Shown here: piece after piece, positions 27,569 through 37,974 of the stretch | How positions within the stretch are numbered: the first letter of the stretch is position 1 | How the letters are laid out: each line of letters starts with the position of its first letter | NCBI GenBank assembly: GCA_026707325.1 | Contig: JAPOXA010000075.1 | Coordinates: forward strand, 62,001-126,000 | Length of the DNA: 64,000 nucleotides | Reading direction: 5' to 3' | From: Acidobacteriota bacterium | GTDB taxonomy: Bacteria > Acidobacteriota > Thermoanaerobaculia > Multivoradales > Multivoraceae | The notes under the pieces: model-generated | What the model was told of the DNA's origin: nothing | The model's database searches: none | The model's input: the letters and a program-made list of their open reading frames with translations, nothing else | Made by a program: the position numbers and the translations under genes

Positions 27569-29369
27569 TGAATTCTCTCCTGATGTAAGAACCGTTGCCG
27601 CCGTTCTCGTCCCAGAGGCCGATGGCGACCCTGTGGCTACCGCGCGGAATCGGGTACTCGAAGCTGACGGCGAAGAACTGGTCCCGGGCCTCCGCCCAGT
27701 CCCGGTCGGGGATGGCCAGGGGCAGGACGATGTGGCTCGGCGCCAACTGCTCGCCGTCCTCGGTGAGCACGACCGCTACCAGGCGGACCTGGTCGGTGCG
27801 GTCTCCGGCCTGCTCGATCATGAGGAGTTTGTCGAGAGGCACGGAGACGGTGAAGTCAACGTCGTAGAAACCGCCGCCGCCGGTGTCCCACTGAATGCTG
27901 TCGATGTGAAGTCCGTGGGGGTTCTCGGTCCAGCCGAGCAGCAGCGCGCCGACTGTCCGCTCGGCCAGCCGCTCGCGGAGGGACCGCGCCACGTAGCTCG
28001 TCCGGTGGCGCAGCCGCAGGTTCCGCGGCCGGGGCCTGATGCGGACCTCGTGGATCGAACCCTCCACGAATTCGTCGAGCACGTAGCCGAGCGAGTAGTA
28101 GGAACCGAGGTCCGCCGCCACCTGGTCGAAGAAAGTCCCCACGTTGCGGCCGGAAACCCAGGCGCGGCCGCCGGTGTCGTGGGCGAGCCCGTTCAGCACG
28201 CCGCGGAGGTCGGAGAGGTAGGTCAGCTTCTGCTGATCCGATACGCGCTCGGACAGCGCCGCCGCGGCGACCTCGACCTCGGGCGGCTTGAAGGCGTAGA
28301 AGGAGACGCGGTGGGAGTTCGCGAGCGCGGCCAGACCGACGTATCGGTCACCGAGATCGAAGGCCGACAGGTGCTGCTGGAAGGAGGTGGTGGTGAGCGC
28401 CGCGGTGCCCTGGATGTTCGAGTTTCTCGTGTAGAGGTTGTTCGGTGCGTCGAAGCCTTCCGGTGCGTCGACCTCGCGGTTCTGCATCAGCTCGACGCCG
28501 GTTTCTTCCCGGCGACCGGCCACGCGCTTCTGCACGTTCTGGAGCAGGCGGTCGAACGGCCGCGACGCAAAGCCGTCGCTGATCAGGAAGAAGGCCTTGC
28601 GTCCGGGGACCAGGGCGAGCGACTCGACGACATCCTCGATGGCGTCGGCGGTGCGGGCGCTGTCCTGATGCACGACGCGCGCGTAGGCGAGCAACTCGGC
28701 AAGTGTCGCACGCAGGGCGCCGATGCTGCCGGCCGACTCCTGGCGCCGGCCGTTCAACTGGTTCATCAACTGGAGGAAACTCTCCTGCGACCTGCGCTTG
28801 AGGCTTTGAGCTTCGGTGAAGACCTGGTGCGCGGCTTCGGCCCGGTTCAGCCCCTGGGCGAGGGCGATGTAGTCCGTCGTCAGGTCCTGGAGCAGCCGCA
28901 ACTCGCCGTCGAAAGCGACCACCATCGCGTAGACGGGCACGTCCCGGTTACCGGTTTCGAGCTGGCCGCGGGCGAAGTCCTTGATCTGGTCCATCACCGC
29001 GGAGCGGCTGGCGACCGTGAGATGGGTGTTGTCGAAGAAGAACGCGATCGACAGCGGCTCCCGCACGAGTTCCGGGTCCGCGGCATCGGTGCCCCCGCCG
29101 CGGCTGAAGTAGCTGAGCTGGACCGGCTGGCCGTCGTCGAAGACCCGGAAGTTCTGGCGCGACAGGTCTTCCGCCGGGCGCCCGTTGCGGTCGGTGGCGA
29201 TGACGTCCACGTTGACGACCGTCACCTCGACCACGTCGCTCAGTTCGCCGACGCCGCGGCCGAGCGGGCCCTCCGGGAGGGTTTCAGCCTGCCGGGCCTC
29301 GGTCGGTGTAGCCGGCCCCGGTGGAGTCCCCAGCGCCAGGACCGCTCCGAGCAGAGTTGCTCCGATCAT
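27558..29369 (-). CDS. VWFA-related (Acidobacteria-type) domain protein
   Basis: VTVVNVDVIATDRNGRPAEDLSRQNFRVFDDGQPVQLSYF; start assigned at MIGATLLG (29369). Confidence 0.82.
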   Translation of the reverse strand: MIGATLLGAVLALGTPPGPATPTEARQAETLPEGPLGRGVGELSDVVEVTVVNVDVIATDRNGRPAEDLSRQNFRVFDDGQPVQLSYFSRGGGTDAADPELVREPLSIAFFFDNTHLTVASRSAVMDQIKDFARGQLETGNRDVPVYAMVVAFDGELRLLQDLTTDYIALAQGLNRAEAAHQVFTEAQSLKRRSQESFLQLMNQLNGRRQESAGSIGALRATLAELLAYARVVHQDSARTADAIEDVVESLALVPGRKAFFLISDGFASRPFDRLLQNVQKRVAGRREETGVELMQNREVDAPEGFDAPNNLYTRNSNIQGTAALTTTSFQQHLSAFDLGDRYVGLAALANSHRVSFYAFKPPEVEVAAAALSERVSDQQKLTYLSDLRGVLNGLAHDTGGRAWVSGRNVGTFFDQVAADLGSYYSLGYVLDEFVEGSIHEVRIRPRPRNLRLRHRTSYVARSLRERLAERTVGALLLGWTENPHGLHIDSIQWDTGGGGFYDVDFTVSVPLDKLLMIEQAGDRTDQVRLVAVVLTEDGEQLAPSHIVLPLAIPDRDWAEARDQFFAVSFEYPIPRGSHRVAIGLWDENGGNGSYIRREFSVR

Positions 29370-29389
29370 TTGGTTTCCCCTTCGGATGG

Positions 29390-30109
29390 CTACGGTGTGT
29401 GCCGCTCCAGGAACGCCCTCACCCGGGCCGCCGCTGCCCTTGCCGCCTCTTCGCTCTTCCACTCGAGGATCATCTCGTTGTTGGGCGAAAGAGAGGCGAT
29501 CTCCTCGGCGATCGGCCGGGGATGGTAGGCGTCGTCGCCGGCCAGAATCAGGAGCGGCGTCTCGATTCCGGACACGAAGTCGCGGTCCACGTTGAAGGTG
29601 AAGTCGCCGCCGTACATCCGCTTGCGGAAGGGTGGCAGCACCGCGGGATCCACGTCGTCCCGGTGCTCGAGCAGGGCGTCGGCCCAGGTGTCGAACATCT
29701 CGTAGAACAGGTCCTGGTTCTCGTGATGGCCGATCGGGTTCTGGAGCACGGCGGCGCCGACCCGGGATGCGTCGGCCTGGAGGACGCCAAGGCAGTAGGA
29801 CGAGCCGATGCAGCCGCCCATCAGGTGGCAACGCTCGACACCCAGGTGATCGAGCAGCGCGAGGTGATCGTCCGTGTACGAATGCCAGCCGTCCGCGGCG
29901 GTTACCGGCGCCGTGGATCCGCCGGCGTTGCGCTGGTCCATCGAGATGACCCGGAACGACGCCGAGAGCGCTTCGCGCGGGTCGAACGGGCTCGTTCCCC
30001 AGATGTCGGCGGCCGAGCGCATGCCGCCCGGCGCGAACAGCAGGACGGGAAAGCCCTTGCCGGCTTCCCACCACTCGATCCGCGTACCGTCCCGTTCGAA
30101 GACAGGCAT
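29390..30109 (-). CDS. alpha/beta hydrolase
   Basis: Alpha/beta hydrolase pattern (VISMDQRNAGGS, LMGGCIGSSYCLG nucleophile-elbow region). Confidence 0.85.
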   Translation of the reverse strand: MPVFERDGTRIEWWEAGKGFPVLLFAPGGMRSAADIWGTSPFDPREALSASFRVISMDQRNAGGSTAPVTAADGWHSYTDDHLALLDHLGVERCHLMGGCIGSSYCLGVLQADASRVGAAVLQNPIGHHENQDLFYEMFDTWADALLEHRDDVDPAVLPPFRKRMYGGDFTFNVDRDFVSGIETPLLILAGDDAYHPRPIAEEIASLSPNNEMILEWKSEEAARAAAARVRAFLERHTP

Positions 30110-30255
30110 GGCTCAAGCGTACCAGCGGAATGCCGGCCAGACGGCCGGCGCACCGACAGACCCGTCGTTCGGGGCAATGGGCTGTGGTCGAAGGTGAAGT
30201 GGATGGAACCTCGCCGGGTGATCGTGCGTAGAGTGCAGCAGGGAGGAACGACACG

Positions 30256-30885
30256 ATGGAACATGACGAGATGAACGACGACACCTCTTCGCCCGCAGGC
30301 TCCGAATCGGAATCGTCGACCTCCGCCGCGCCGCCGGAACCGCCGGCGCAACCGCCTGAACCGCCGGCGGCGGACGCCGGCCCCGGCTTGGCCGGCCAGG
30401 TCGCAGCCGGTCTGGCTCTGATCGTGCTGGGTGGCGCCCTGCTGGCGCTGGAGCGACTGGATGGCTCGCCCGACCATCTGTTCCTGATCCTGGTCGGCGG
30501 GATCTTCCTGGCGGGCTACTTCTACAAGAGGGCGTTCGGGCTGCTGATTCCGGGCGGAATCCTGATCGGACTCGGCGCTGGCCTGGCGTACGACGACATG
30601 TACTCGGAATCGTTGTTTCTCATCGACGGCGAAAGCGCCGCCTTCGGTATCGGCGTAGGCTTCCTGCTGATCTACGCCATCTCCCTGGTCTACGAAAGGG
30701 TGCACCGCTGGTGGCCGTTGATCCCGGGCGGATTCCTCGTCATCGCGGGCCTTCCGGACTTCGTCTGGGTGGACGACGTCCTCGACTTCTGGCCGGTCGC
30801 CGTCATGGCGGTCGGCGTTCTCCTGCTCTTCCGCGGCGTTGTCTCACGCCAGAGGGAAGGAGAAGCCCGGCGAGTCGATCCCTGA
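30256..30885 (+). CDS. small multi-spanning membrane protein
   Basis: Acidic/Pro-rich N-terminus followed by repeated hydrophobic segments; SD-like aggaggaac upstream. Confidence 0.6.
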   Translation: MEHDEMNDDTSSPAGSESESSTSAAPPEPPAQPPEPPAADAGPGLAGQVAAGLALIVLGGALLALERLDGSPDHLFLILVGGIFLAGYFYKRAFGLLIPGGILIGLGAGLAYDDMYSESLFLIDGESAAFGIGVGFLLIYAISLVYERVHRWWPLIPGGFLVIAGLPDFVWVDDVLDFWPVAVMAVGVLLLFRGVVSRQREGEARRVDP

Positions 30886-30937
30886 CGGTCGCTGGCGGAT
30901 AACATCCGCCGCGACGACGATCAGGAGGAGGGCTGCT

Positions 30938-31339
30938 TTGGGCGTACAACTGACGAAGGACTCGATCGATCTCGGCATCGTGGTGCGTGACGCGGAGGCG
31001 TCGCTTCAGTTCTACCGTGACACTCTGGGGCTCGAGGACCAGGGCGAGATGCCGATGCCGGGCGGAACGATGCACCGCCTGCTCTGCGGTACGAGCCTGA
31101 TCAAGCTCGTATCGCTGTCGAGGGCGCCGGCGGCTTCGGCGCAGCCGGGAGGCATCGCCGGCGCGACCGGCTATCGCTACTGGACGATCTCGGTGTCGAA
31201 TCTGGACGAAGTGACCGCCCGGGCGGAGGAGGCGGGGCGCAAGGTCGTCATCTCGCCGCGCGAGATTCGTCCCGGCATCAAGATCTCGATGATCGAGGAT
31301 CCGGACGGCAACTGGGTCGAGTTGCTCCAGGTCGACTGA
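30938..31339 (+). CDS. VOC/glyoxalase family protein
   Basis: IDLGIVVRDAEASLQFYRDTLGLE, SMIEDPDGNWVELLQ; TTG start preceded by aggagg. Confidence 0.87.
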   Translation: MGVQLTKDSIDLGIVVRDAEASLQFYRDTLGLEDQGEMPMPGGTMHRLLCGTSLIKLVSLSRAPAASAQPGGIAGATGYRYWTISVSNLDEVTARAEEAGRKVVISPREIRPGIKISMIEDPDGNWVELLQVD

Positions 31340-31354
31340 CGGACTCGCCGGATC

Positions 31355-32767
31355 TTGGCGCTTTCGGGAAGGGAGGCGGTTCGCCTGGAACCGCGCCGCC
31401 GAGGCCGGCCGCCCTGGGCGGCCATGGCGGCGATCGTCGTTGTGGCCCTGGTTGCCGCCGGCGCGGTGCTGTGGATTCGCGTTGGGCCGGAACCCGTCGT
31501 CACGATCAGGTCCGACCTGCCCGGGATCGGCCCCAGGACCGTCGTGACGTCGGTGGCGGAAGCCGGGGGCCGCGGTCTCGGTTCGATTCGGGTCGAGTTG
31601 ATCCAGGGCGAGGAGTCCGTGCTGCTCGAAGAGAGGAGCCACCGCGCGCCCGGTCCGTGGTCGCTCGGCGGCAATCCGGTAGCCGAGGCGATGGTCGAGG
31701 TCGAAGTAGGCAGGGAGCCGACGCCCAGCCTGGTCGAGGGTGAGGCGACGGTACGCGTCACGGTCGACCGCCCCGGGACTCTGTTGCGCCGGCCCCGGCC
31801 CAGGGTGGTGGAGCTCACGTTGCCGGTTCGGTTCCAGCCGCCGGAGCTGAACTCGGTGCGGGTGACGGCGACGCCTACGCAGTCCGGTAGCGGCGTCCTT
31901 CGCTATCTCGTCGGCGACAGCGCAGTCGCGAGCGGCGTCGAGGTTGGCGGCTACCGGTTCCCTGGTCATCCGCTTCCCGGCGGTAGGCCCCGGGAGCGCT
32001 TCGTCCTGTTCGGCGTTCCCTACGACAGCGCCGATCCATCGCCGTTCCGGCTGGTCGCGCGCGACGAGCTCGGCAACGAGGCAAGCGTGCGATTCCTCCG
32101 GGAGGTCGAGCCCTCGCCGTTGCGGTCGTCGACGATCCGGCTCAGCGATGGCTTCATGGCCCGCGTGGTGCCGGCGATCATGTCCCGGACGCCGGAACTC
32201 GAGGACCGCGGCAGCCTGCTCGACAACTACCTGATGCTGAACGGGGATCTGCGGCAGATGAACGCGGAGCGGCTGGTCGAGGTCGCCTCCGGCTCGGCGC
32301 CGCGCCAGCTCTGGAGCGGAGCGTTCCTGCAGATGCGGAACACCCAGGTCATGGATCAGTTCGCGACCCGCAGGCAGTATCTGTACGAGGGCCGCGTCGT
32401 CGACACGCTGGACCATCTCGGCTTCGACCTCGCTTCGCGTGTGCAGGACGACGTCCCGGCTGCGAACTCAGGCGTGGTGGTGATGACGGAGTACCTCGGC
32501 ATCTACGGCAACACCGTGATCGTCGATCACGGCTACGGCCTGCAGACGCTCTACTCGCACCTGTCCCGGATCGACGTCGAGGTCGGTCAGGCGGTCGACG
32601 CCGGTCAACGCCTGGGGCTCAGCGGCGAAACCGGGCTCGCCGGCGGCGACCACCTGCACTTCGCCGTGCTCCTGGGCGGCCTGCCGGTCGACCCCCTGGA
32701 GTGGTTCGATGCGAAGTGGATCCGGGATCATGTCGGGGCGGTTCTGCCGCTTCAGGGCAGCGGCTGA
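31355..32767 (+). CDS. membrane-anchored M23 family metallopeptidase
   Basis: N-terminal TM; GNTVIVDHGYGLQTLYSHLSRIDVEVGQAVDAGQRLGLSGETGLAGGDHLHFAV. Confidence 0.9.
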   Translation: MALSGREAVRLEPRRRGRPPWAAMAAIVVVALVAAGAVLWIRVGPEPVVTIRSDLPGIGPRTVVTSVAEAGGRGLGSIRVELIQGEESVLLEERSHRAPGPWSLGGNPVAEAMVEVEVGREPTPSLVEGEATVRVTVDRPGTLLRRPRPRVVELTLPVRFQPPELNSVRVTATPTQSGSGVLRYLVGDSAVASGVEVGGYRFPGHPLPGGRPRERFVLFGVPYDSADPSPFRLVARDELGNEASVRFLREVEPSPLRSSTIRLSDGFMARVVPAIMSRTPELEDRGSLLDNYLMLNGDLRQMNAERLVEVASGSAPRQLWSGAFLQMRNTQVMDQFATRRQYLYEGRVVDTLDHLGFDLASRVQDDVPAANSGVVVMTEYLGIYGNTVIVDHGYGLQTLYSHLSRIDVEVGQAVDAGQRLGLSGETGLAGGDHLHFAVLLGGLPVDPLEWFDAKWIRDHVGAVLPLQGSG

Positions 32768-32851
32768 GGCGGCCCGAAGATGGTAGGGTGTTACAAGTTC
32801 TTGAGCGAGTTGCCAGCCAGCCCGGTGCGGGGTGGCGGAAGGGTGTAGGGG

Positions 32852-35299
32852 ATGAAGCAGAATCGCATTGCGGTCGCGGCGTTGCCGTTCGTCCTGCTCG
32901 TGCCGGCCGTCCCGGCGGAGGAGACCGCGGAGACGGCAGGGTTCTTCGAGGGCGTGGCGCCGCTCGTTGACCGTTCCTGTATTCGCTGCCACGGAAACCG
33001 GACCGCCACGCCGCTCAGCATCACCCGCCTGGGCCACGATCTGACGGACGCCAGGACGTTTCGCACCTGGCAGCGCATTCACGATCGCATCGCCAACGGT
33101 GAGATGCCGCCTCCCGAGGCGCCGAAGCCCGAAGCCGAACTGATCGAGGCGGCGCTGGCGTCGCTCAAGGGGTCTCTGGTCGAAGCGAATCTGGCCACCC
33201 GCGGAGGCCAGCGCGTTCCGCTGCGCCGCCTGACCCGGCTTGAGTACGCCTACACGATCCAGGATCTGCTCGCGATCGACGAGGCGGTGGCGATGGAACT
33301 GAGCCAGTCGCTGCCGGCCGAGGCCGACTCCGGCGGCTTCGACACCGTGGCGGCGAACCAGAGCATGTCGCCCCTGCATGTCCGCAGCTATCTCGAAGTG
33401 GCGGACCGGGCGCTCGACGAGGCGATCAGGATCGGGCCGCGGCCGGCCACGGGGAGGCGCGAGATCGCCTATGGCGATTCGACCTACCTCACCTACATGA
33501 GCAAGGCGGAGATCCTGGGTGGCGGGATCACGAAGATGCTGGACGATGCGGCCGTCATGTTCGTCGACGGCGGGTCCACGTACCTGATGCACTCGCAGAC
33601 CGAGGGCTACAACGTGCCCTACGCCGGCCGCTATCGCGCCACGCTCGAGGGCTGGGCGTACCAGCCCAGGGGGCCGGTGACCCTGACCGTGTATCGCGGG
33701 TCGAAGCAGGCGGCCGCCGCCTCGCTCGACGAACTGATCGCCTCCTGGGACCTGGTCGGCGAAACGCCGCGGACGGTGCGGTTCGAGACCTTCCTGCGCC
33801 CGGGCGACCTGCTCGCTCCCTCCCTCGCCGAGGCGGATCCGCCGCCGGGCGAGTACTTCGACTACTACTCCCCGGACCGGAACGTCGAGAACTACAAGGG
33901 CGAGGGGATCGCGCTTCGGTCGCTCGTGATCGAGGGTCCGCTGTTCGAATCCTGGCCGCCTCCGAGCGTCCGGAAGTTGCTGGCCGGCGTCGACTTCGAC
34001 GATGCCGGCGACGTCGTCCTGACGAAGGCGCCGTACGAGCACGTGGTGGACGTGGTCGCCGGCTTCGGGCCGCGAGCCTTCCGGCGCCCGCTCGCCGAGG
34101 ATGAGCTCGAGGCTTACGCGAGTCTGGCCCAGCCGCTTCTCGAGAGCGGCCGGCCGTTCATCGAAGCGGTGCGCATTCCGCTCCGCGCCATGCTCAGCGC
34201 TCCGCCCTTCCTTTTCCAGATCGGCGATCCGGGCCGGCTGGACGATCACGCGCTTGCGTCCCGCCTTTCCTACTTCCTCTGGCGGAGCCTGCCGGACGAT
34301 GAACTGCTCGCCCGCGCCGGCGACCGCAGCCTGTCCGACCCGGAGGTCTTCGCGGCTCAGGTGGAGCGTTTGCTCGACGATCCCAGGTCGGAGCGCTTCG
34401 TCCACGACTTCGCGGGCCAGGCGTTCAGGCTCTACGAGATGAAGGCGACGAACCCGGACTCCGGGCTCTATCCCGAGTACGACGACCGCCTGGGCCAGGC
34501 GATGGCCAGGGAGACCCAACTGTTCCTGGCCGAGCTGATCGACGGGGATCACGGCGTGGGGAGCCTGATCGATGCCGACTTCACGTTCCTCAACCGGCGC
34601 CTGGCCGACCACTACGGCATCCCGGAGATCGAGGGACAGCACATGCGCAAGGTGGCGTTGCCGCCGGACAGCGTCCGCGGCGGCCTGATCACCCAGGCGA
34701 GCATCCACAAGATCACGGCCAACGGCACGATCACGTCGCCGATTCCGCGCGGCAACTTCGTGCTCGCCAACCTGCTCGGCCAGCCGGCGCCGCCTCCGCC
34801 CGAGAGTGTCGAGGCTCTCGAACCGGACACCCGGGGCGCCGTGACCGTCCGCGAGCAGTTGGCGAAGCACCGCAACGAGCCCGTCTGCAACAGTTGTCAC
34901 CGGGTGATCGATCCGCCGGGCTTCGCGCTCGAGTCCTTCGACGTCATCGGCGGCTTCCGCACGAACTACCGCGCGGCCGGCGGCGAAGGCACGACGCCGG
35001 ATGGATTCACGTACCCCATGCCGTACAAGCAGGGACCACCGGTGGACGCCTCCGGCGTCACTGCCGACGGCGAGGCCTTCGGCGGGATCGAGGAGTACAA
35101 GGCGCTGCTGGCCAGGGACGTGGAGCAGGTGGCTCGACACCTCGTGTCCCAGCTCCTCGTCTACTCGACCGGCGCCGAGATCGAGTTCGCGGACCGGGAC
35201 GGCATAGAAGACGTCTTGGCGAAGCTCGGCGACGACGGTTTTCCGTTCAGAACGATGATTCACGAGGTCACGAAGAGCGACCTCTTCAGAACGAGGTAG
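32852..35299 (+). CDS. DUF1587/DUF1592/DUF1588/DUF1585 family protein with one CxxCH
   Basis: CIRCHGN near N-terminus; RLTRLEYAYTIQDLL; CNSCHRVIDPPGFALESFDVIG. Confidence 0.88.
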   Translation: MKQNRIAVAALPFVLLVPAVPAEETAETAGFFEGVAPLVDRSCIRCHGNRTATPLSITRLGHDLTDARTFRTWQRIHDRIANGEMPPPEAPKPEAELIEAALASLKGSLVEANLATRGGQRVPLRRLTRLEYAYTIQDLLAIDEAVAMELSQSLPAEADSGGFDTVAANQSMSPLHVRSYLEVADRALDEAIRIGPRPATGRREIAYGDSTYLTYMSKAEILGGGITKMLDDAAVMFVDGGSTYLMHSQTEGYNVPYAGRYRATLEGWAYQPRGPVTLTVYRGSKQAAAASLDELIASWDLVGETPRTVRFETFLRPGDLLAPSLAEADPPPGEYFDYYSPDRNVENYKGEGIALRSLVIEGPLFESWPPPSVRKLLAGVDFDDAGDVVLTKAPYEHVVDVVAGFGPRAFRRPLAEDELEAYASLAQPLLESGRPFIEAVRIPLRAMLSAPPFLFQIGDPGRLDDHALASRLSYFLWRSLPDDELLARAGDRSLSDPEVFAAQVERLLDDPRSERFVHDFAGQAFRLYEMKATNPDSGLYPEYDDRLGQAMARETQLFLAELIDGDHGVGSLIDADFTFLNRRLADHYGIPEIEGQHMRKVALPPDSVRGGLITQASIHKITANGTITSPIPRGNFVLANLLGQPAPPPPESVEALEPDTRGAVTVREQLAKHRNEPVCNSCHRVIDPPGFALESFDVIGGFRTNYRAAGGEGTTPDGFTYPMPYKQGPPVDASGVTADGEAFGGIEEYKALLARDVEQVARHLVSQLLVYSTGAEIEFADRDGIEDVLAKLGDDGFPFRTMIHEVTKSDLFRTR

Positions 35300-35301
35300 C
35301 G

Positions 35302-36570
35302 ATGAACCTGAGACAGCCATTGGACCGCCGCACGTTCCTGCGCGCCTCGGGCGTCGCTCTCGCCCTGCCGATGCTCGAGTCGATGACCCCGAGGCTGGCG
35401 CACGCAGCGGCTGGCGGGCCCCGGCGGATGGTCAACATCTGCAACACGCTCGGCCTCTACAAGGAGGCCTGGTTCCCCAAGACGGCCGGCGCCGGCTACG
35501 AGACGACCGAGTATCTGTCGCTGCTCGAGAAGCACCGGGACAACTTCACGCTGTTCTCCGGGTTCTCGCACGAGGAGCAGACCGGCCGCCAGCCGCACAA
35601 CTCCGAGATCACCTTCCTGACGGCCGCCCGGCGGCCCGGGCTCGACGGTTTCCGGAACACGATCTCGATGGATCAGGTGGCCGCGAACCATCTCGGCTAC
35701 ACGACCCGCTTTCCGTCGGTCGTGCTCGGCACGGCGGCTCCGCAGAGCCAGTCCTACACCAGGAGCGGCGCCATGGTGCCGGCCGAGACCAGCCCGGCGA
35801 ACCTGTTCCGGCAGTTGTTCCTGCAGGGGACGCCGGAGGAGGTCGAGCGGGAGAAGCAGAGCCTGAACGACGGCGGCAGCATCCTGGACCGGCTCAAGTC
35901 GCAGACTTCGGCGCTGCGCCGGCGGGTGAGCCTGGCCGACCAGGTGAAGCTGGACTCCTACTTCAACGCGGTGCGCACGGCCGAACTCGACCTCGCCGAG
36001 GTCAAGGCCTGGCAGCAGAAGCCGAAGCCGGTGGTGTCCGCCGAACCGCCGGTCGACATTCCGTCGCGCTCCGATCTGATCGGGCGCATCAAGCTGATGT
36101 TCCGGATGATCCCCCTGATCCTGGAGACGGACTCTTCACGAGTGATCAGCCTGATGATCCAGGATCACGGCGTCGTGATCGACGTCCCGGGCGTGAACTT
36201 CGACCAGCACAGCCTGTCGCATCACGGCCAGGACCCGGCGAAGATCGCGCAGCTCAAGAGGATCGAGACCGAGATCGTCGAGAGCTTCGACGCCCTCCTG
36301 ACCGACCTGGGCGAGCGCGGCGACGGCAACGGTTCGCTGCTCGACAGCACGGCGGTGCTGTTCGGCAGCAACCTGGGCAACGCGAACTCCCACGAGCCGA
36401 AGGATCTGCCGATCCTGGTCGCCGGCGGCGGCTTCAGCCACGGCCAGCACATCGTACACGAGGGCCGGCACAACGCGCCGCTCTGCAACCTGTACGTGAC
36501 GCTGCTGCAGTCGATGGGCGTGGAGACGGACGCCTTCGGTCAGAGCACCAGCACGCTGACCTGGGCTTAG
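35302..36570 (+). CDS. DUF1552 family exported protein (Tat-like signal)
   Basis: DRRTFLRASGVALALPMLESM leader; pairs with preceding DUF1592 protein. Confidence 0.87.
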   Translation: MNLRQPLDRRTFLRASGVALALPMLESMTPRLAHAAAGGPRRMVNICNTLGLYKEAWFPKTAGAGYETTEYLSLLEKHRDNFTLFSGFSHEEQTGRQPHNSEITFLTAARRPGLDGFRNTISMDQVAANHLGYTTRFPSVVLGTAAPQSQSYTRSGAMVPAETSPANLFRQLFLQGTPEEVEREKQSLNDGGSILDRLKSQTSALRRRVSLADQVKLDSYFNAVRTAELDLAEVKAWQQKPKPVVSAEPPVDIPSRSDLIGRIKLMFRMIPLILETDSSRVISLMIQDHGVVIDVPGVNFDQHSLSHHGQDPAKIAQLKRIETEIVESFDALLTDLGERGDGNGSLLDSTAVLFGSNLGNANSHEPKDLPILVAGGGFSHGQHIVHEGRHNAPLCNLYVTLLQSMGVETDAFGQSTSTLTWA

Positions 36571-36634
36571 CCGCCCGTTCCGGTCTGGCGCCGGCGGTCC
36601 TGGCGGTTGCGCGTCGTCTCGGGCGGTGGCTGGT

Positions 36635-36667
36635 GCACAATCTGAAGGTACTACTTTCAGATTGTGC
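36635..36667. terminator. 12-bp perfect inverted repeat between convergent genes (candidate bidirectional terminator)
   Basis: GCACAATCTGAA - ggtactact - TTCAGATTGTGC. Confidence 0.55.
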
Positions 36668-36669
36668 GG

Positions 36670-37965
36670 CTAGCGGGCCGATCGTGCCTGCCGCAGCCGC
36701 TCGACCTCTGCGGTCTCGAGCCCGGCGAGGTCGGCTGCGGCGCGCTGCACCTTGAGCACGACTTCGACGATGTCGTCGACGTCGGACTCGGTGCCCAGGA
36801 GGAGTTGGTGGGGGAGCCAGACGGACTCCCGGTAGGCGAGGCGCTCGGCGTTGGGGCAGTCGGCGGCGGGCCTTCGTGCGAGTGCCTCGCTCCAGGCCGG
36901 GTAGCGGGCCGGGTCGGGGCGGAGCAGCTCGCTCACGGGCAGCGACTCGTAGAAGCGGCCGTCGGCCGGCACCCCCTCGGCCGCCAGCGCGGCAACGAAG
37001 GTGTCGCGGTCAAGGCCGGCGAAGGCCTCGCTGTCGAAGCGGAAGACGAACTGGTAAATGGCCTGGGTCGTTACCCGGTCGTCGATCCGGAGGTTGGTGA
37101 GTCCGTCGATGTCCTCGATCGTGGCCCGCAGGCGACGGGCATTGGCGCCGCGGATCTCGTGCTGGCGGTCGAGCCGACCAAGCTGGACCTCGAGGATCGC
37201 GGCTTGAAGGTCGGTCATCCGGTAGTTGTGGCCGATGTCCGCTGCCGGCTCCGCGACGCCAGGGCGCTGGCGGCCACAGTTCACGAGGGCCTCGAGGCGG
37301 TCGAGAATCGTCTCGTCCGAGGTCGTCACGATGCCGCCCTCGCCGGCCGTCATCAGCTTCGAGGTCTGGAAGCTGAAGGAGCCGGCGTCGCCCCAGGAGC
37401 CGACGCCGCGACCGCGCCAGCGGGCGCCGTGGGCGTGGGCGCAGTCCTCGAGCACGGCGAGTCCATGCCTTGCGGCGAGCTCTCCGATCGCGTCCAGGTC
37501 GGCGACGGTCATCGCCAGGTGCACGGGCACGATCGCCTTGGTGCGCTCGGTGACCAGGCTCGCTGCCGCCTCGACCTCGATGCACCATGTGTCCGGGTCG
37601 ATGTCGGCGAACACCGGCACGCAGCCTGCGAACAGGGCCGCCGAGGCGGTCGCCTCGAAGGTGTAGGCGGGCACGATGACCTCGGCGCCGGGTTCGACGC
37701 CCATCGCCTGAAGCGCGACCTCGAGCGAGACGGTGCCGTTCGCCACGCAAAGGGCGTGTTTGCAGTCGTGGCGTTCGGCGAAGGCGGCGGCGAAGGTTGC
37801 AGAGCGTTCGTTCGGCAGCGGGAAGCCGCCCCAGTCGCCGTCCCGGAGAGCCGCGATCAGAGCCCGTTCCTCTTCGGCGCCGCGCGCCGGCCATTGGGGC
37901 CACGCCTTGCCGCGGACCGGAGGGCCGCCGAGCAGGGCTAGCTTGGTGGAGGATCCGCCGGCCAC
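36670..37965 (-). CDS. DegT/DnrJ/EryC1/StrS family aminotransferase
   Basis: VIVPAYTFEATASAALFAGCVPVFADID, LEDCAHAHGARW, SFQTSKLMTAGEGG (PLP lysine). Confidence 0.92.
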   Translation of the reverse strand: MAGGSSTKLALLGGPPVRGKAWPQWPARGAEEERALIAALRDGDWGGFPLPNERSATFAAAFAERHDCKHALCVANGTVSLEVALQAMGVEPGAEVIVPAYTFEATASAALFAGCVPVFADIDPDTWCIEVEAAASLVTERTKAIVPVHLAMTVADLDAIGELAARHGLAVLEDCAHAHGARWRGRGVGSWGDAGSFSFQTSKLMTAGEGGIVTTSDETILDRLEALVNCGRQRPGVAEPAADIGHNYRMTDLQAAILEVQLGRLDRQHEIRGANARRLRATIEDIDGLTNLRIDDRVTTQAIYQFVFRFDSEAFAGLDRDTFVAALAAEGVPADGRFYESLPVSELLRPDPARYPAWSEALARRPAADCPNAERLAYRESVWLPHQLLLGTESDVDDIVEVVLKVQRAAADLAGLETAEVERLRQARSAR

Positions 37966-37974
37966 GCGGAGACG

